Assembly (NCBI GenBank): GCA_021785115.1
Contig: JAJYGO010000272.1
Coordinates: 1 to 13,678 of the forward strand
Direction: 5' to 3'
Source: Chloroflexota bacterium
GTDB taxonomy: Bacteria; Chloroflexota; Limnocylindria; Limnocylindrales; CSP1-4
Length of the DNA: 13,678 bases
Position numbers and translations under genes: made by a program. Below the pieces are notes generated by a model, which saw only the letters and a list, made by a program, of their open reading frames with translations, was not told where the DNA came from and made no database searches. Of this stretch, positions 1-7,829 are shown piece after piece (position 1 is the first letter of the stretch; each line of letters begins with the position of its first letter).

Positions 1-1
1 G

Positions 2-754
2 GTCCCAGGACCCTGGTGGCCGGTGTATGGCGGTAGCTCGTTTGACCTCTGGGAGCCTGAACTGTGGGTTCGGGACGGCGGACTGCCGTTCGTGCTGGAC
101 CCTTCTACGGGAATCGCGGAACTTCAGCGGAAACGGGTCGCATCGCAGGTTTGGCGAGCGCACTTCCGGCCGGAAGACATCGCTAACCCGTCGACCTTGC
201 CGCTGAACCGGCCACGCATCCTCTTTCGCGACGTCACGAATCGGACAAATTCGCGTACCTGCATTGCGTGCCTGGTGCCGCCCAAGGTCTTCGCAATCAA
301 CAGCGCCCCGTCGGTGATCTTCCCGAAGGGGGATGAGCGGGACCAGGCGTTTGTGCTCGGCGTGATGAGCAGCTTGCCCTTCGATTGGCTCGCCCGCCGT
401 CGCGTGGAGACGCACCTGAGCTACTTCATCCTGAATAGCCTGGTGATGCCAAGGCCTACGAACCGACACCTCGAGCCGCGCTGGCAGCGGGCTGTAGAAC
501 TGGCCGCGAGACTGGCTGCAGTCGATGATCGATATGCCGACTTCGCTGAGGCGACAGGCTCGGCGTTCGGCCCGATCGCCGCAGCAACCAAGTCAGAGAT
601 GATCGCCGAACTTGATGCCGTCGTCGCCCACCTATATGGGCTAGAGCGCGCCGAGCTCGAGCTGATGTTCGAGGACTTTCCCTCGACCGAGGCCGGCGTG
701 TCGCCCGGTCGGCGGGCTGCCGTACTCGCGCAGTTCGATCGGTGGGCCACGTGA
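2..754 (+). CDS. Class I SAM-dependent DNA methyltransferase, C-terminal fragment (5' end outside window)
   Basis: The reading frame is open from base 2, so this is the 3' part of a longer gene; the GTG at 23 is internal. The visible 250 residues resemble the C-terminal target-recognition and tail region of large adenine-specific methyltransferases of the Eco57I/DrmMI/PglX type. Examples are a segment FRDVTNRTNSRT followed by a hydrophobic strand and LPFDWLARRRVE, and near the end a conserved-looking DAVVAHLYGLERAELELMF. In family members the tail follows the SAM-binding and NPPY catalytic motifs, which lie upstream of this window and cannot be checked. The stop overlaps the next gene by GTGA, indicating translational coupling to a PLD-helicase protein. 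Together they suggest a restriction-modification or DISARM-like system. Codon use looks less GC-biased than in the genes that follow, which would fit horizontal transfer. Family call fairly sure; exact system not. Confidence 0.72.
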   Translation, partial: VPGPWWPVYGGSSFDLWEPELWVRDGGLPFVLDPSTGIAELQRKRVASQVWRAHFRPEDIANPSTLPLNRPRILFRDVTNRTNSRTCIACLVPPKVFAINSAPSVIFPKGDERDQAFVLGVMSSLPFDWLARRRVETHLSYFILNSLVMPRPTNRHLEPRWQRAVELAARLAAVDDRYADFAEATGSAFGPIAAATKSEMIAELDAVVAHLYGLERAELELMFEDFPSTEAGVSPGRRAAVLAQFDRWAT

Positions 755-3627
755 CCGGTGAGCGACGCGAGTTCGTCGACAACCGCGCATCGAATACCGT
801 AGCCGAAGCGATCCGTCAGGCCGCGGCGTACTACGGGAACTCCCGTGAGATCGCGATCGCTTCCGGCTACTTCAATCTCGGTGGCTTCACGGTGATCGCC
901 GATGCCCTCGAGGCCGCGCCGCGCGTGCGCATCCTGCTCGGCTCCGAGCCCGAGCCGGCGCGGCCGCGCCGAACACCACTGCCGGGCACGCCGCCCACAG
1001 CGCAGCCCCTCAGGGAACGGCTCGGGGAGCTCCGGGCATCGCTCGAGGCTGACCGGGACCTCGTTCCGTTCGCCCCAGAGGCCGTCGGGGCAGTCGAGCG
1101 CCTCGTCGCGTTCCTCGATCGCCCGACGACCGAGGTCAAGCTCTACCGGCGCGAGTTCCTCCACGGCAAGGCCTTCATCTTCGGTGACGAGGCTGGCGTG
1201 CTCGCCGGGTCAGCCAACTTCACGGCGGCGGGCCTGCTGCACAACCTCGAGCTCGACCTCGGCGCCTACGCACCGCACCAGGTGAGGGCTGCGCGAACCT
1301 GGTTCGACGACCTCTGGGATGAGGCCGAGGCGTTCGACCTCGCCGGCGTGTACCGGGCTCGCGAGCTCGAGTACGACCCGCACACGATCTACCTGCGGAT
1401 GCTCTACGAGCTGTACGGGGCCGAGCTGGTCAGCGAGGTCGAGGAGCTGCCACGCACGCCCGGCGCGACCCTCCAGCTGACGGAGTTCCAGCGGCTCCCA
1501 AGCGGAAGGTCGAGCGGCGCCTGCGGCCGGGTCATGGTCCGCACCGAGCGCCTGGGCGTCACGGAGCACCGGGACGGGATGCTCGGCGACGGGGCGTCGA
1601 GCGGGCTGCGGCTCGAGGCCGACGACCTGCGGGCGTACGTCTCCGCAGAGCGCGTCAGCGAGTACCTGGGCGGCGGCGACATGCTCGAGTACTGGAAGTC
1701 GGGCAGCTACCTGCTCAACTTCATGGAGTCGTACAAGCTCAAGCGGCAGTTCAGGCTCGCGTACGCGGACGGCGGCCGGCGTCGGGAGCTGAAGGACCTG
1801 CTGGATGGCGCCCCGGGCCTGCTGCCGGCGAGCGCGGTCCGGCGCTACGCGCGCGTCGACCCCGGGAACGCCCGGCTCCGCGCCCTCATGTCGGACGTCA
1901 TCGACAACGGCGCCTGGCGACTCCTGTGGCTCCCGCCCGCCATGCCCGACTACGGGCTGCGCGGCGCCTTCGCCGACCCGCGCCTGGCGGGCCTCACCAA
2001 GCGCCTGGTGTTCTCCTCCTGGAGCATGGTGCCCCAGGTCATCGCGACGCTTGTGAGCTACGAGGCCGAGCGCCAGATGATGCGCACCCGCTCGCCGGGC
2101 TTCGTCAACACGGCGGAGGCGCGGCGGCGCATCCGGCCGCTCCTGCGGTTCGGGCGCGCCGACGGTCGACTCACCGGCATGAGCCTGCTGGGCATCCTGT
2201 ACCCGTCCCCGGCGCTCGCGCGGCTCGGGGACCCGCACGCGATCGGCCGGGCGCTCGGCGGCGCCGCGGCGCCGCCGGCGCTGGACGACGTCCTCGCGCG
2301 AGCCGAGCGGTCGATCGACGCGGCCCTCCGGCCGATCGTGGGGCATCGCCCATCAGACGGGCCTGTCGACGAATCGTGGTACTGGGCCGCCCCGCTGCTG
2401 CTCGACGCGCGGGGGGACGCCGCACGGACCGCGGCGTGGCTGGGGCGCCGCGGCCTGGCCGACCGGTGGGCGGGCGGGGGACCGGGCGAGGACGGCGACG
2501 TCTCCCTCTTCGCGGACCACCTCGAGGAGGCGCGGCGCGTGCTCGCGAACCCTGGCGAGCTCGGCCGGGTGCCCGGCGACCTCTGCGCCGTCCTCGCCCG
2601 GCTCGCCGTGGGCAGCCCCGCGAACTGCGCCCTGCGGGCGCTCGCCCGGGTCGCGCCCGGGCAGCTCGGTCTCGCGGACGAGGCGAGCCGGGACAGCGCC
2701 GCTCGCGTGGCATGGGGACTCCGGTCGCTCTTCAACGTCCCCGAGGTGATGGCGCTCGTGCGCGGCCGGGCCAACGACGAGGTCCCGTATTGGGCCAAGG
2801 TGGTCGAGTACTGCCTCGACGGCGGCCTCGACGCCGTGCTCGCCGAGTACGCGCACGTGCTCCGGGAGGCGCTGGGCCACCTCGACCGCGACCCCGGCAT
2901 GGTGGCCGCGCCCATGGCGAAGGCGATGTACGAGGCGCTCTCCATCCGGGCCGCGAACTACACCGCCGACGATATCCGGACCGACGGCGGCGAGCTGGTG
3001 GTCGAGCCGTGGAGGCTCCGTGCGCGGTACGCGCTGCGGTTCGGCGCCCAGAGCGTCGAGGACCAGGCCGAGCTCCAGCGGGCGGGAGCGGTGCGCACGG
3101 CGTTCAACTCGCCCTTCTGGCCGTTCGTGCTCGCGACGACGTCCGTGGGCCAGGAGGGGCTGGACTTCCACCAGTACTGCCACGCGGTCGTCCACTGGAA
3201 CCTGCCCGCGAACCCGGTCGACCTGGAGCAGCGCGAGGGACGCGTCCACCGCTACAAGGGGCACGCCATCCGGAAGAACGTCGCCCGCGCGCACCGCGCC
3301 GACGGGCACCGGAGGCCGGCCGACGACCCCTGGGAGGCGATGTTTGCCGCGGCGCGCAGGGCCCGGCCGAAGGGCACCAGCGACCTCGTGCCCTACTGGG
3401 TGTACCAGGTCGAGGGCGGGGCCAAGATCGAGCGCTACGTGCCCGCGTTCCCCCTGAGCCGGGAGGTGGAGAAGCTGCGGCTGCTCAAGCTCTCGATGGC
3501 CGCGTACCGCCTCGTGTTCGGGCAGCCCCGCCAGGAGGACCTGGCGCAGTTCGTGATGCGGGCCACCGAGGGCGGGATGCCCGCTGAGGCGATGGACCTC
3601 CTGATGCTCGACCTGTCGCCGCGGTAG
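751..3627 (+). CDS. PLD-domain nuclease fused to SF2/SNF2 helicase C-lobe, ATP-binding lobe missing
   Basis: I chose the GTG at 751 (958 residues) because it overlaps the methyltransferase stop as GTGA. Residues about 10-190 form a phospholipase D nuclease domain with one HKD motif: H138-x-K140, D146 and GSAN at 153-156. A helicase C-terminal lobe follows: KRLVFSSW near 417-424, a motif V region (ATTSVGQEGLDF, about 795-806) and motif VI QREGRVHR at 827-834 with its arginines. Homologous PLD-SNF2 proteins should carry Walker A and a DExx box between the LTEFQR segment (about 243-248) and the RVMVRTERL segment (about 260-268). Here only about 12 residues separate them, and no GxGKT or DEAH is present anywhere. 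The frame stays open, so this looks like an in-frame loss. The protein may be a nuclease partner of the upstream methyltransferase, but it should be unable to hydrolyse ATP as read. Assembly collapse is an alternative. Confidence 0.8.
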   Translation: MTGERREFVDNRASNTVAEAIRQAAAYYGNSREIAIASGYFNLGGFTVIADALEAAPRVRILLGSEPEPARPRRTPLPGTPPTAQPLRERLGELRASLEADRDLVPFAPEAVGAVERLVAFLDRPTTEVKLYRREFLHGKAFIFGDEAGVLAGSANFTAAGLLHNLELDLGAYAPHQVRAARTWFDDLWDEAEAFDLAGVYRARELEYDPHTIYLRMLYELYGAELVSEVEELPRTPGATLQLTEFQRLPSGRSSGACGRVMVRTERLGVTEHRDGMLGDGASSGLRLEADDLRAYVSAERVSEYLGGGDMLEYWKSGSYLLNFMESYKLKRQFRLAYADGGRRRELKDLLDGAPGLLPASAVRRYARVDPGNARLRALMSDVIDNGAWRLLWLPPAMPDYGLRGAFADPRLAGLTKRLVFSSWSMVPQVIATLVSYEAERQMMRTRSPGFVNTAEARRRIRPLLRFGRADGRLTGMSLLGILYPSPALARLGDPHAIGRALGGAAAPPALDDVLARAERSIDAALRPIVGHRPSDGPVDESWYWAAPLLLDARGDAARTAAWLGRRGLADRWAGGGPGEDGDVSLFADHLEEARRVLANPGELGRVPGDLCAVLARLAVGSPANCALRALARVAPGQLGLADEASRDSAARVAWGLRSLFNVPEVMALVRGRANDEVPYWAKVVEYCLDGGLDAVLAEYAHVLREALGHLDRDPGMVAAPMAKAMYEALSIRAANYTADDIRTDGGELVVEPWRLRARYALRFGAQSVEDQAELQRAGAVRTAFNSPFWPFVLATTSVGQEGLDFHQYCHAVVHWNLPANPVDLEQREGRVHRYKGHAIRKNVARAHRADGHRRPADDPWEAMFAAARRARPKGTSDLVPYWVYQVEGGAKIERYVPAFPLSREVEKLRLLKLSMAAYRLVFGQPRQEDLAQFVMRATEGGMPAEAMDLLMLDLSPR

Positions 3628-3631
3628 CCGG

Positions 3632-4993
3632 ATGGGCAGGGCGGCTGACGCGCTCAGCGAGAAGCAGATCGCGACCCTCGAGTGGATCCGGGACGGCTGC
3701 CCGGCCGTGGACGGCGAGACCGAGGTCAGCCGCCGGATCAGCGCGGCGTCGCTCAAGAGCCGCGGCCTCGCCAAGGTCAGGGGCGCCGGCGCCACCTGGA
3801 CGGCGTCCATCACCCCTGCGGGGCGCGCCTGGCTGGAGGCGCACCCGACATCCGTGGCCGACACCGTCGGCGGCTCGGAGGGGCTGATCGCGCGCGTGCT
3901 CGCCGCGGACGGCCGCCTCGCCATCGGCGGCGACGAGGAGGCCGCGGCCGCGTACGAGGAGCTCGTGCGCCTCAGCCGGCACGCGCCCACCCGCCCGCGG
4001 GGCTGGCGCCTCGAGGTCAAGAACGCGGGCTCGTGGTCGGAGCCCGCCTACGAGGTCGTGCTCGTCCGGCAGTTCGAGGACCTCGTCGAGGAGCGTCCGG
4101 TGCCGGTGCCCGAGCGCGTCGCGCGCTACCACCCCTCGGTCAGGTCGTGCCTCGACGACCGGGACCGGCTGGCGGTCAGCCGCGAGCACGCGGCTCGCGC
4201 GGGGCGCATCCTCCAGGCGATCGCCGACGAGGCGCCCCGGCGCGGCCTCGAGGTGGTCCCGCCCCGACCGTCCGGGCAGCCCCCGGTGGCCGACGGGTAC
4301 CGCGGGCGCGGACCCGGCCGCTCCGGCCTCACCCTGCGGGCGCCGGCAGGGACCTACGAGGTCCGGATCCAGGAGGTCTCCGGCCGGAGCAAGACGCCGG
4401 TGCCGCGGCGCCCGTGGGGCCAGCGCTCCTCGCGCGCGGCGTGGCTCGACAACCGCCAGTTCGAGTTCGTAAGCACCGGGGTCCTCGAGCTGGTCGTCGA
4501 GGGGCCCGGGCTGGGGTACAGCGGCGGCTACCGCATCCGCGACTCGGCCACGATGACGCTCGACGAGCGGCTGCCCCGCGTCTTCCGGCGGATCGAGGTG
4601 CACCGGCTCGAGGCCGAGCACCAGGAGCAGGAACGCGAGCGCGCGGCCGCGGAGCGCCGGCGGCGGTGGGAGGCGGCCATGGCGGCGGCGAGGGCCTGGT
4701 ACGACGAACAGGCCCGCTGGGAGGCGTTCGAGGCGGCATCTGCGGCGTGGGACTCGATCGCGCGCCACCGCGCGTTCCTCGTCGCCGCCCGCGAGGCGGC
4801 GGCAACGCTCGACGGGCCCCGCCGGGACGAGCTCCTCGCGCACCTCGACTTCGCCGAGCGTCGGCTCGACAAGTCCGACCCGCTCGCAACTCCGGACCAT
4901 CTGCTGCCGCGCGTCCGGGAGCCGAAGCCGGACGACCTCAAGCCCTACCTGGGCGGCATGAGCCCCAACGGGCCGGACGAGGGCCGCTGGTAG
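3632..4993 (+). CDS. Uncharacterised protein with winged-helix-like N-terminus and coiled coil
   Basis: The ATG lies 4 nt after the stop of the PLD-helicase gene, so the two are very likely co-transcribed. I do not recognise a named family for this 453-residue protein. Residues 8-72 look like a winged helix-turn-helix: a helix LSEKQIATLEWIRDG, then a helix-strand section ending SITPAGRAWL. Residues 155-205 are charged and helical with RYHPSVRSCLDDRDRL. Residues 230-310 are rich in beta propensity. Residues about 315-380 are an alternating Glu/Arg/Ala stretch likely to form a long helix or coiled coil. The C-terminus ends in LKPYLGGMSPNGP, which has the look of a conserved tail motif. No catalytic motif, signal peptide or membrane segment is visible. 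Position suggests an accessory, DNA-binding or regulatory part of the methyltransferase/PLD-helicase locus; this is inference only. Confidence 0.75.
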   Translation: MGRAADALSEKQIATLEWIRDGCPAVDGETEVSRRISAASLKSRGLAKVRGAGATWTASITPAGRAWLEAHPTSVADTVGGSEGLIARVLAADGRLAIGGDEEAAAAYEELVRLSRHAPTRPRGWRLEVKNAGSWSEPAYEVVLVRQFEDLVEERPVPVPERVARYHPSVRSCLDDRDRLAVSREHAARAGRILQAIADEAPRRGLEVVPPRPSGQPPVADGYRGRGPGRSGLTLRAPAGTYEVRIQEVSGRSKTPVPRRPWGQRSSRAAWLDNRQFEFVSTGVLELVVEGPGLGYSGGYRIRDSATMTLDERLPRVFRRIEVHRLEAEHQEQERERAAAERRRRWEAAMAAARAWYDEQARWEAFEAASAAWDSIARHRAFLVAAREAAATLDGPRRDELLAHLDFAERRLDKSDPLATPDHLLPRVREPKPDDLKPYLGGMSPNGPDEGRW

Positions 4994-5042
4994 CGGCGTC
5001 CCGCCCACGCTTTCCCGGTCATGGCGACACAACGCCCGAGCC

Positions 5043-5062
5043 GGCGGCTAAGCGTCGCCGCC
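5043..5062. terminator. Possible hairpin at convergent gene ends
   Basis: GGCGGC at 5043-5048 and GCCGCC at 5057-5062 can pair around an 8-nt loop, at the point where the plus-strand defence genes and the minus-strand module converge. It overlaps the last codons of the minus-strand gene. There is no U-tract on either side, so it is a weak candidate; inverted repeats of this size are common at this GC content. The remainder of 4994-5047 shows nothing else. Confidence 0.2.
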
Positions 5063-6094
5063 GCGCCGTGATTCTGCTACCGCGAGAACGACCGCCTGGA
5101 GCCTCTTCGGGAGGTCCTCGAGCCGGCAGACGTGGCCCTCGCCCAGCTCCTTGTGGCAGGTGCCGCACTGGCGGACCTTCGGCGGGGCGGGCGTCGGCGG
5201 CGCGGCCGGCGTGGCGGCGGCCCGCAGCGCACGCTGGAGCTCGGGGTTCTCCAGCAGCGGCGGCGGCGGACAGCACCGGTCGCAGTGCCACGGGCCGTGG
5301 TTGTACGAGTGGTGCGCGTCCCCGCAGTCGGGGTGGAGCTCCCGGAACGCCCGCTCGCGCTCCAGCTCGAGCGGACGCACGCGGGCCTGCCACACGTCGT
5401 ACGGCTCCCACGCCCGGCCGTCCTGGCACCGATCGGCCTCGTCCTGCATGGCCCGGTCGAAGTACGCGAGCCCGCACCCCTGGCACGGCACGCGGTCGAC
5501 GAACTCCTCCCACCCGAGCCAGTCGCTCGCTGTCCAGGTGACGCCCTCGCGCGCCGGCTCGCGCAGAGGGTCCGGGGGGAGCGGTCGCGCCGCGAGGGCC
5601 TGCACGAGCTCGGCCGGCGTCGCGTCGCCGGGCCACGGCGTGCCGAGGGCCTCGACGATGCGCCGGTGACGCCTCTCCTCGGGCGAGCCCTCGGCGTCGG
5701 CCGCGGCGATCATCGCCTCCGTCTCCTCCTCGCGCTCCTTGTCCCGACGGGTCCACTCCTCGAACAGCTCGGGCTTGTTCCTGCGCACCCTCCGCATGAG
5801 CGACTCGTGCCGAATGGCCCGCGCCCGCGCCTGGCTCTGTTCGAGCAGCGTGGGCTCGGTGTCAGGAATGTCGAGAGCGGCAGCGACCCGCTGCGCCCTG
5901 GTCTCGACGGACGCGGGGTCGCCGGCCGGCGTCAGGGCCCGGTCCAGCTCAACCGCGACGGCACGGAGGTCGAGCCGCCATGACTCCCGGTCGTCGCCGA
6001 CCCGCAGGTACTCCTCTACTGCCTTGCGTTGGAGCACGCTCAGCTCGGCGACCGTCCACTCGCTGCCCACCGCGATGCCCTCCTGCCGGTGCAT
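5048..6094 (-). CDS. Cysteine/histidine-rich putative zinc-binding protein
   Basis: This 348-residue protein is not one I recognise. The first 135 residues are highly charged and helical. The second half carries several metal-binding-like clusters: CQGC at 204-207 with C223; C257 with several histidines (H261, H262, H266, H270) followed by HCDRCC at 270-275; and CGTCH at 310-314 with HVC at 321-323. A Pro-rich linker (about 276-305) separates the last two. The layout suggests two or three small zinc ribbons or knuckles, which could bind nucleic acid or protein. The ATG at 6094 follows a G-rich stretch (GGGTGGGGG), a possible ribosome-binding site. The gene begins 18 nt after the stop of the sigma-like/nuclease gene and is probably in the same transcript. 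No enzymatic motif is visible; the function is unknown. Confidence 0.7.
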   Translation of the reverse strand: MHRQEGIAVGSEWTVAELSVLQRKAVEEYLRVGDDRESWRLDLRAVAVELDRALTPAGDPASVETRAQRVAAALDIPDTEPTLLEQSQARARAIRHESLMRRVRRNKPELFEEWTRRDKEREEETEAMIAAADAEGSPEERRHRRIVEALGTPWPGDATPAELVQALAARPLPPDPLREPAREGVTWTASDWLGWEEFVDRVPCQGCGLAYFDRAMQDEADRCQDGRAWEPYDVWQARVRPLELERERAFRELHPDCGDAHHSYNHGPWHCDRCCPPPPLLENPELQRALRAAATPAAPPTPAPPKVRQCGTCHKELGEGHVCRLEDLPKRLQAVVLAVAESRRGGDA

Positions 6095-6112
6095 GCCCCC
6101 ACCCCGGCAACG

Positions 6113-7390
6113 CTACGCCGGCAGCCGCACGTACGTCCGCGGGTACTCCGAGGACTCCTCCTCGCGCCGCGATGCGAGCCTGCCGTCGTCTGCCAGTGCG
6201 AGGATGGCGCGGCGCAAGCTCATGAACTCGACGTCGTGCACTGCGCCGTAGTTGGGCAGCGAGTGTGCGAGCACGAGGTCCCGGGTCTTCGGCCCATGGC
6301 TCCCGAGCAGCACATGGGTCAACAGTCCAACCGACAGCTCGCCGTCCATGGTCTTCAGGACGTCCTCGACAAGCCCGAGGAGGGCGTCCTGTCCCGGCAT
6401 CACGCCGGATCGGGGCACGCGTGGCTCCTTCGGCCGAACGTCCGCCGGCCTCCTCACCGGCTCCACGTGCAGCGGGCCGCCCTCCGGCACCGGGCCGACA
6501 GCCTCGCGCTTCGCCTTGCGGACCGCCGCCGCGGACTTCGCCCTGAGCCGGCGCATGGCGCTGGCCTGGAGCTGGCGGATGCGCTCACGCGTCACGACGG
6601 CGATGTTCAGCTCCCGCGCTACGACGTCCGCGGTGCGTGCGAGCGTAAGCGAACGGTCGGCGTACCGGCCAAAGCGGCAGCGGACGATCAGGGCGAGCCT
6701 CGGCCGCAGCGAATCGACTCGCTCCCAGATCTCGTCGTCGTCACCCCATACGGGGTCGCCGGCTGGCACGCCGGCGGGATACAGCGAGGCCAGGAGAGCA
6801 CGCGACGGCGCCGACAACCCGGAGAGCGCGCCCTCTGCCTGCCCGACCGCAGGCTCGGCGGCGACGGCCTCAGGAGACGCGCCCGGCCCGAGGTGGATCA
6901 CCTCGACGCCCGGGGGCACGATCTCGGGTGAGGGGGCGAGACCCTTCCAACGCACCCAGATCGCGGCCTTGCCGTGCTGGACGGCGTGGCCGAGCTTCTG
7001 GGCCGACCACACCTTGTTGGCGCGGTCGATCTCGATCACGAGGTCGCGCTTGTAGCCGGAACGCGCGATGTAGAGGTCGACGTAGCCCTGCCGTCCTGGG
7101 CGCTCAGGCGTATCGGCAAGGAAATCGAATGGCATCTCGGCGACAGCCAGCCAGCCGAGCCCTTCGGCCCAGTCCTCGACCACGCGGGTGACCAGCCGCG
7201 TCACCGCGGTCGAGGTCATCCCGTCGAAGCGGAGCTGCGCGAGGGCCAAGGCCAAGCTCTGGGCGGTCCGCGTCGGCTCGCCACTCGTCAAGATCGTCCC
7301 CGTGACCATGGGCCGGAGCGTACCCCGGGGTTCGCTCTGACGACCATGGTCTGAATGGACCGCCCACGAAGGGCCCACTTGGTCACTCAC
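6113..7390 (-). CDS. Putative nuclease-fold / sigma-70 region 4 / RQC-like winged-helix fusion protein
   Basis: The 425-residue product appears to have three parts. Residues about 60-150 read as a restriction-endonuclease-like fold: YVDLYI with D105, a strand LVIEID (E120, D122) and K126, spaced as in the PD-(D/E)XK or Vsr/DUF559 type. Residues about 229-285 match sigma-70 region 4: RPRLALIVRCRFG, a first helix with TADVVARELN, then VTRERIRQLQASAMRRLR, close to the VTRERIRQIE signature of sigma factors. Residues about 335-407 resemble the winged-helix RQC domain of RecQ helicases: ALLGLVEDVLKTMDG, VLLGS, LPNYGAVHDVEF and a helix ending LADDGRLA. No sigma region 2 or helicase motor is present. 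The GTG at 7390 has AGGAG 7 nt upstream and is preferred; the ATG at 7309 is an alternative and would remove a low-information 27-residue extension. Role unknown; a DNA-binding regulator or nuclease is plausible. Confidence 0.75.
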   Translation of the reverse strand: MSDQVGPSWAVHSDHGRQSEPRGTLRPMVTGTILTSGEPTRTAQSLALALAQLRFDGMTSTAVTRLVTRVVEDWAEGLGWLAVAEMPFDFLADTPERPGRQGYVDLYIARSGYKRDLVIEIDRANKVWSAQKLGHAVQHGKAAIWVRWKGLAPSPEIVPPGVEVIHLGPGASPEAVAAEPAVGQAEGALSGLSAPSRALLASLYPAGVPAGDPVWGDDDEIWERVDSLRPRLALIVRCRFGRYADRSLTLARTADVVARELNIAVVTRERIRQLQASAMRRLRAKSAAAVRKAKREAVGPVPEGGPLHVEPVRRPADVRPKEPRVPRSGVMPGQDALLGLVEDVLKTMDGELSVGLLTHVLLGSHGPKTRDLVLAHSLPNYGAVHDVEFMSLRRAILALADDGRLASRREEESSEYPRTYVRLPA

Positions 7391-7397
7391 CCGGGCG

Positions 7398-7402
7398 CTC
7401 CT
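7398..7402 (-). promoter_or_regulatory. Shine-Dalgarno AGGAG deciding the GTG start at 7390
   Basis: On the minus strand AGGAG stands 7 nt ahead of the GTG at 7390. The internal ATG at 7309 lacks a comparable site, so the longer start was chosen. The surrounding 67-nt gap (7391-7457) shows nothing else. Confidence 0.5.
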
Positions 7403-7457
7403 GGCGGCACCTGGGCGTGCTGCGAGGGCGCTGGATGATTCTGGAGTGGTCCCGCGG

Positions 7458-7829
7458 TCACCAAAAAACGCGGAAACCCGGGCGGACTTCGGATTGCCTG
7501 GCGCGGGTTATCGCGCCTCCCGTCCCTTCCGAGGGCCTCCCCCTCCCCTTCGCGCGCTCGTTGCACGAGCGGCACGACGCCTGCCAGCCGGCGGTCGGGT
7601 CGCCGTCGACCACGTGCGCGGCGACCAGGTCGGACGCGGCGACGATGACCATGCCGCACCCGTACGCGCAGGGCGTCGGGAGCAGCGCCAGCAGCAGCGC
7701 CCGAGCGCGCTGGTGGTCGGCGCCGTACCCGCGCGCCTCGCGGGAGGGTCGCCTGCGCTCGCACGCCCTGCAGCGCGTCCCGGACGGCAGTTGGACGGGC
7801 GGGTGCCCGTTGTCGCAGGTGCGGATCAC
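7458..7829 (-). CDS. HNH endonuclease, phage type
   Basis: The 123-residue protein carries an HNH pattern: C54 and C58 (CAYGC), then DLVAAH with H72, and CRSCN at 86-90 with N90 followed by K94. The two CxxC-like pairs would hold the structural zinc, and the histidine and asparagine belong to the beta-beta-alpha-metal nuclease site. The N-terminus has a further possible zinc set (C5, H9, C20, C23). HNH enzymes of this size are common in phages, often near terminase and lysis genes, where they assist packaging or homing. The GTG start at 7829 overlaps the stop of the holin-like gene as GTGA, so translation is coupled. No terminase gene lies in the window, so a packaging role cannot be argued. 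The family call is good; the substrate is unknown. Confidence 0.78.
   Translation of the reverse strand: MIRTCDNGHPPVQLPSGTRCRACERRRPSREARGYGADHQRARALLLALLPTPCAYGCGMVIVAASDLVAAHVVDGDPTAGWQASCRSCNERAKGRGRPSEGTGGAITRARQSEVRPGFRVFW

Noticed and set aside
1450..1560. Frameshift as explanation for the missing helicase ATP-binding lobe
   Set aside because: The frame is continuous and too little sequence separates the flanking conserved segments to hide several hundred residues in another frame. A deletion fits better.
1926..3587. Plus-strand open frame of 553 codons inside the PLD-helicase gene
   Set aside because: It is an alternate-frame shadow with extreme Arg/Ala/Gly content. The real frame shows the helicase motifs.
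2353..4020. Long minus-strand open frame of 555 codons
   Set aside because: It lies opposite the PLD-helicase and the following gene, has Arg/Pro/Gly-rich composition and no domain. Such frames are expected opposite GC-rich genes.
3682..5541. Plus-strand open frame of 619 codons crossing the convergent gene ends
   Set aside because: It runs through two opposing genes and has no recognisable domain, only low-complexity Arg/Pro/Gly sequence.
7440..7480. Rho-independent terminator at the T-run ending the HNH gene (minus strand)
   Set aside because: The six-T run lies within the last codons and I could not find a convincing stem directly before it.
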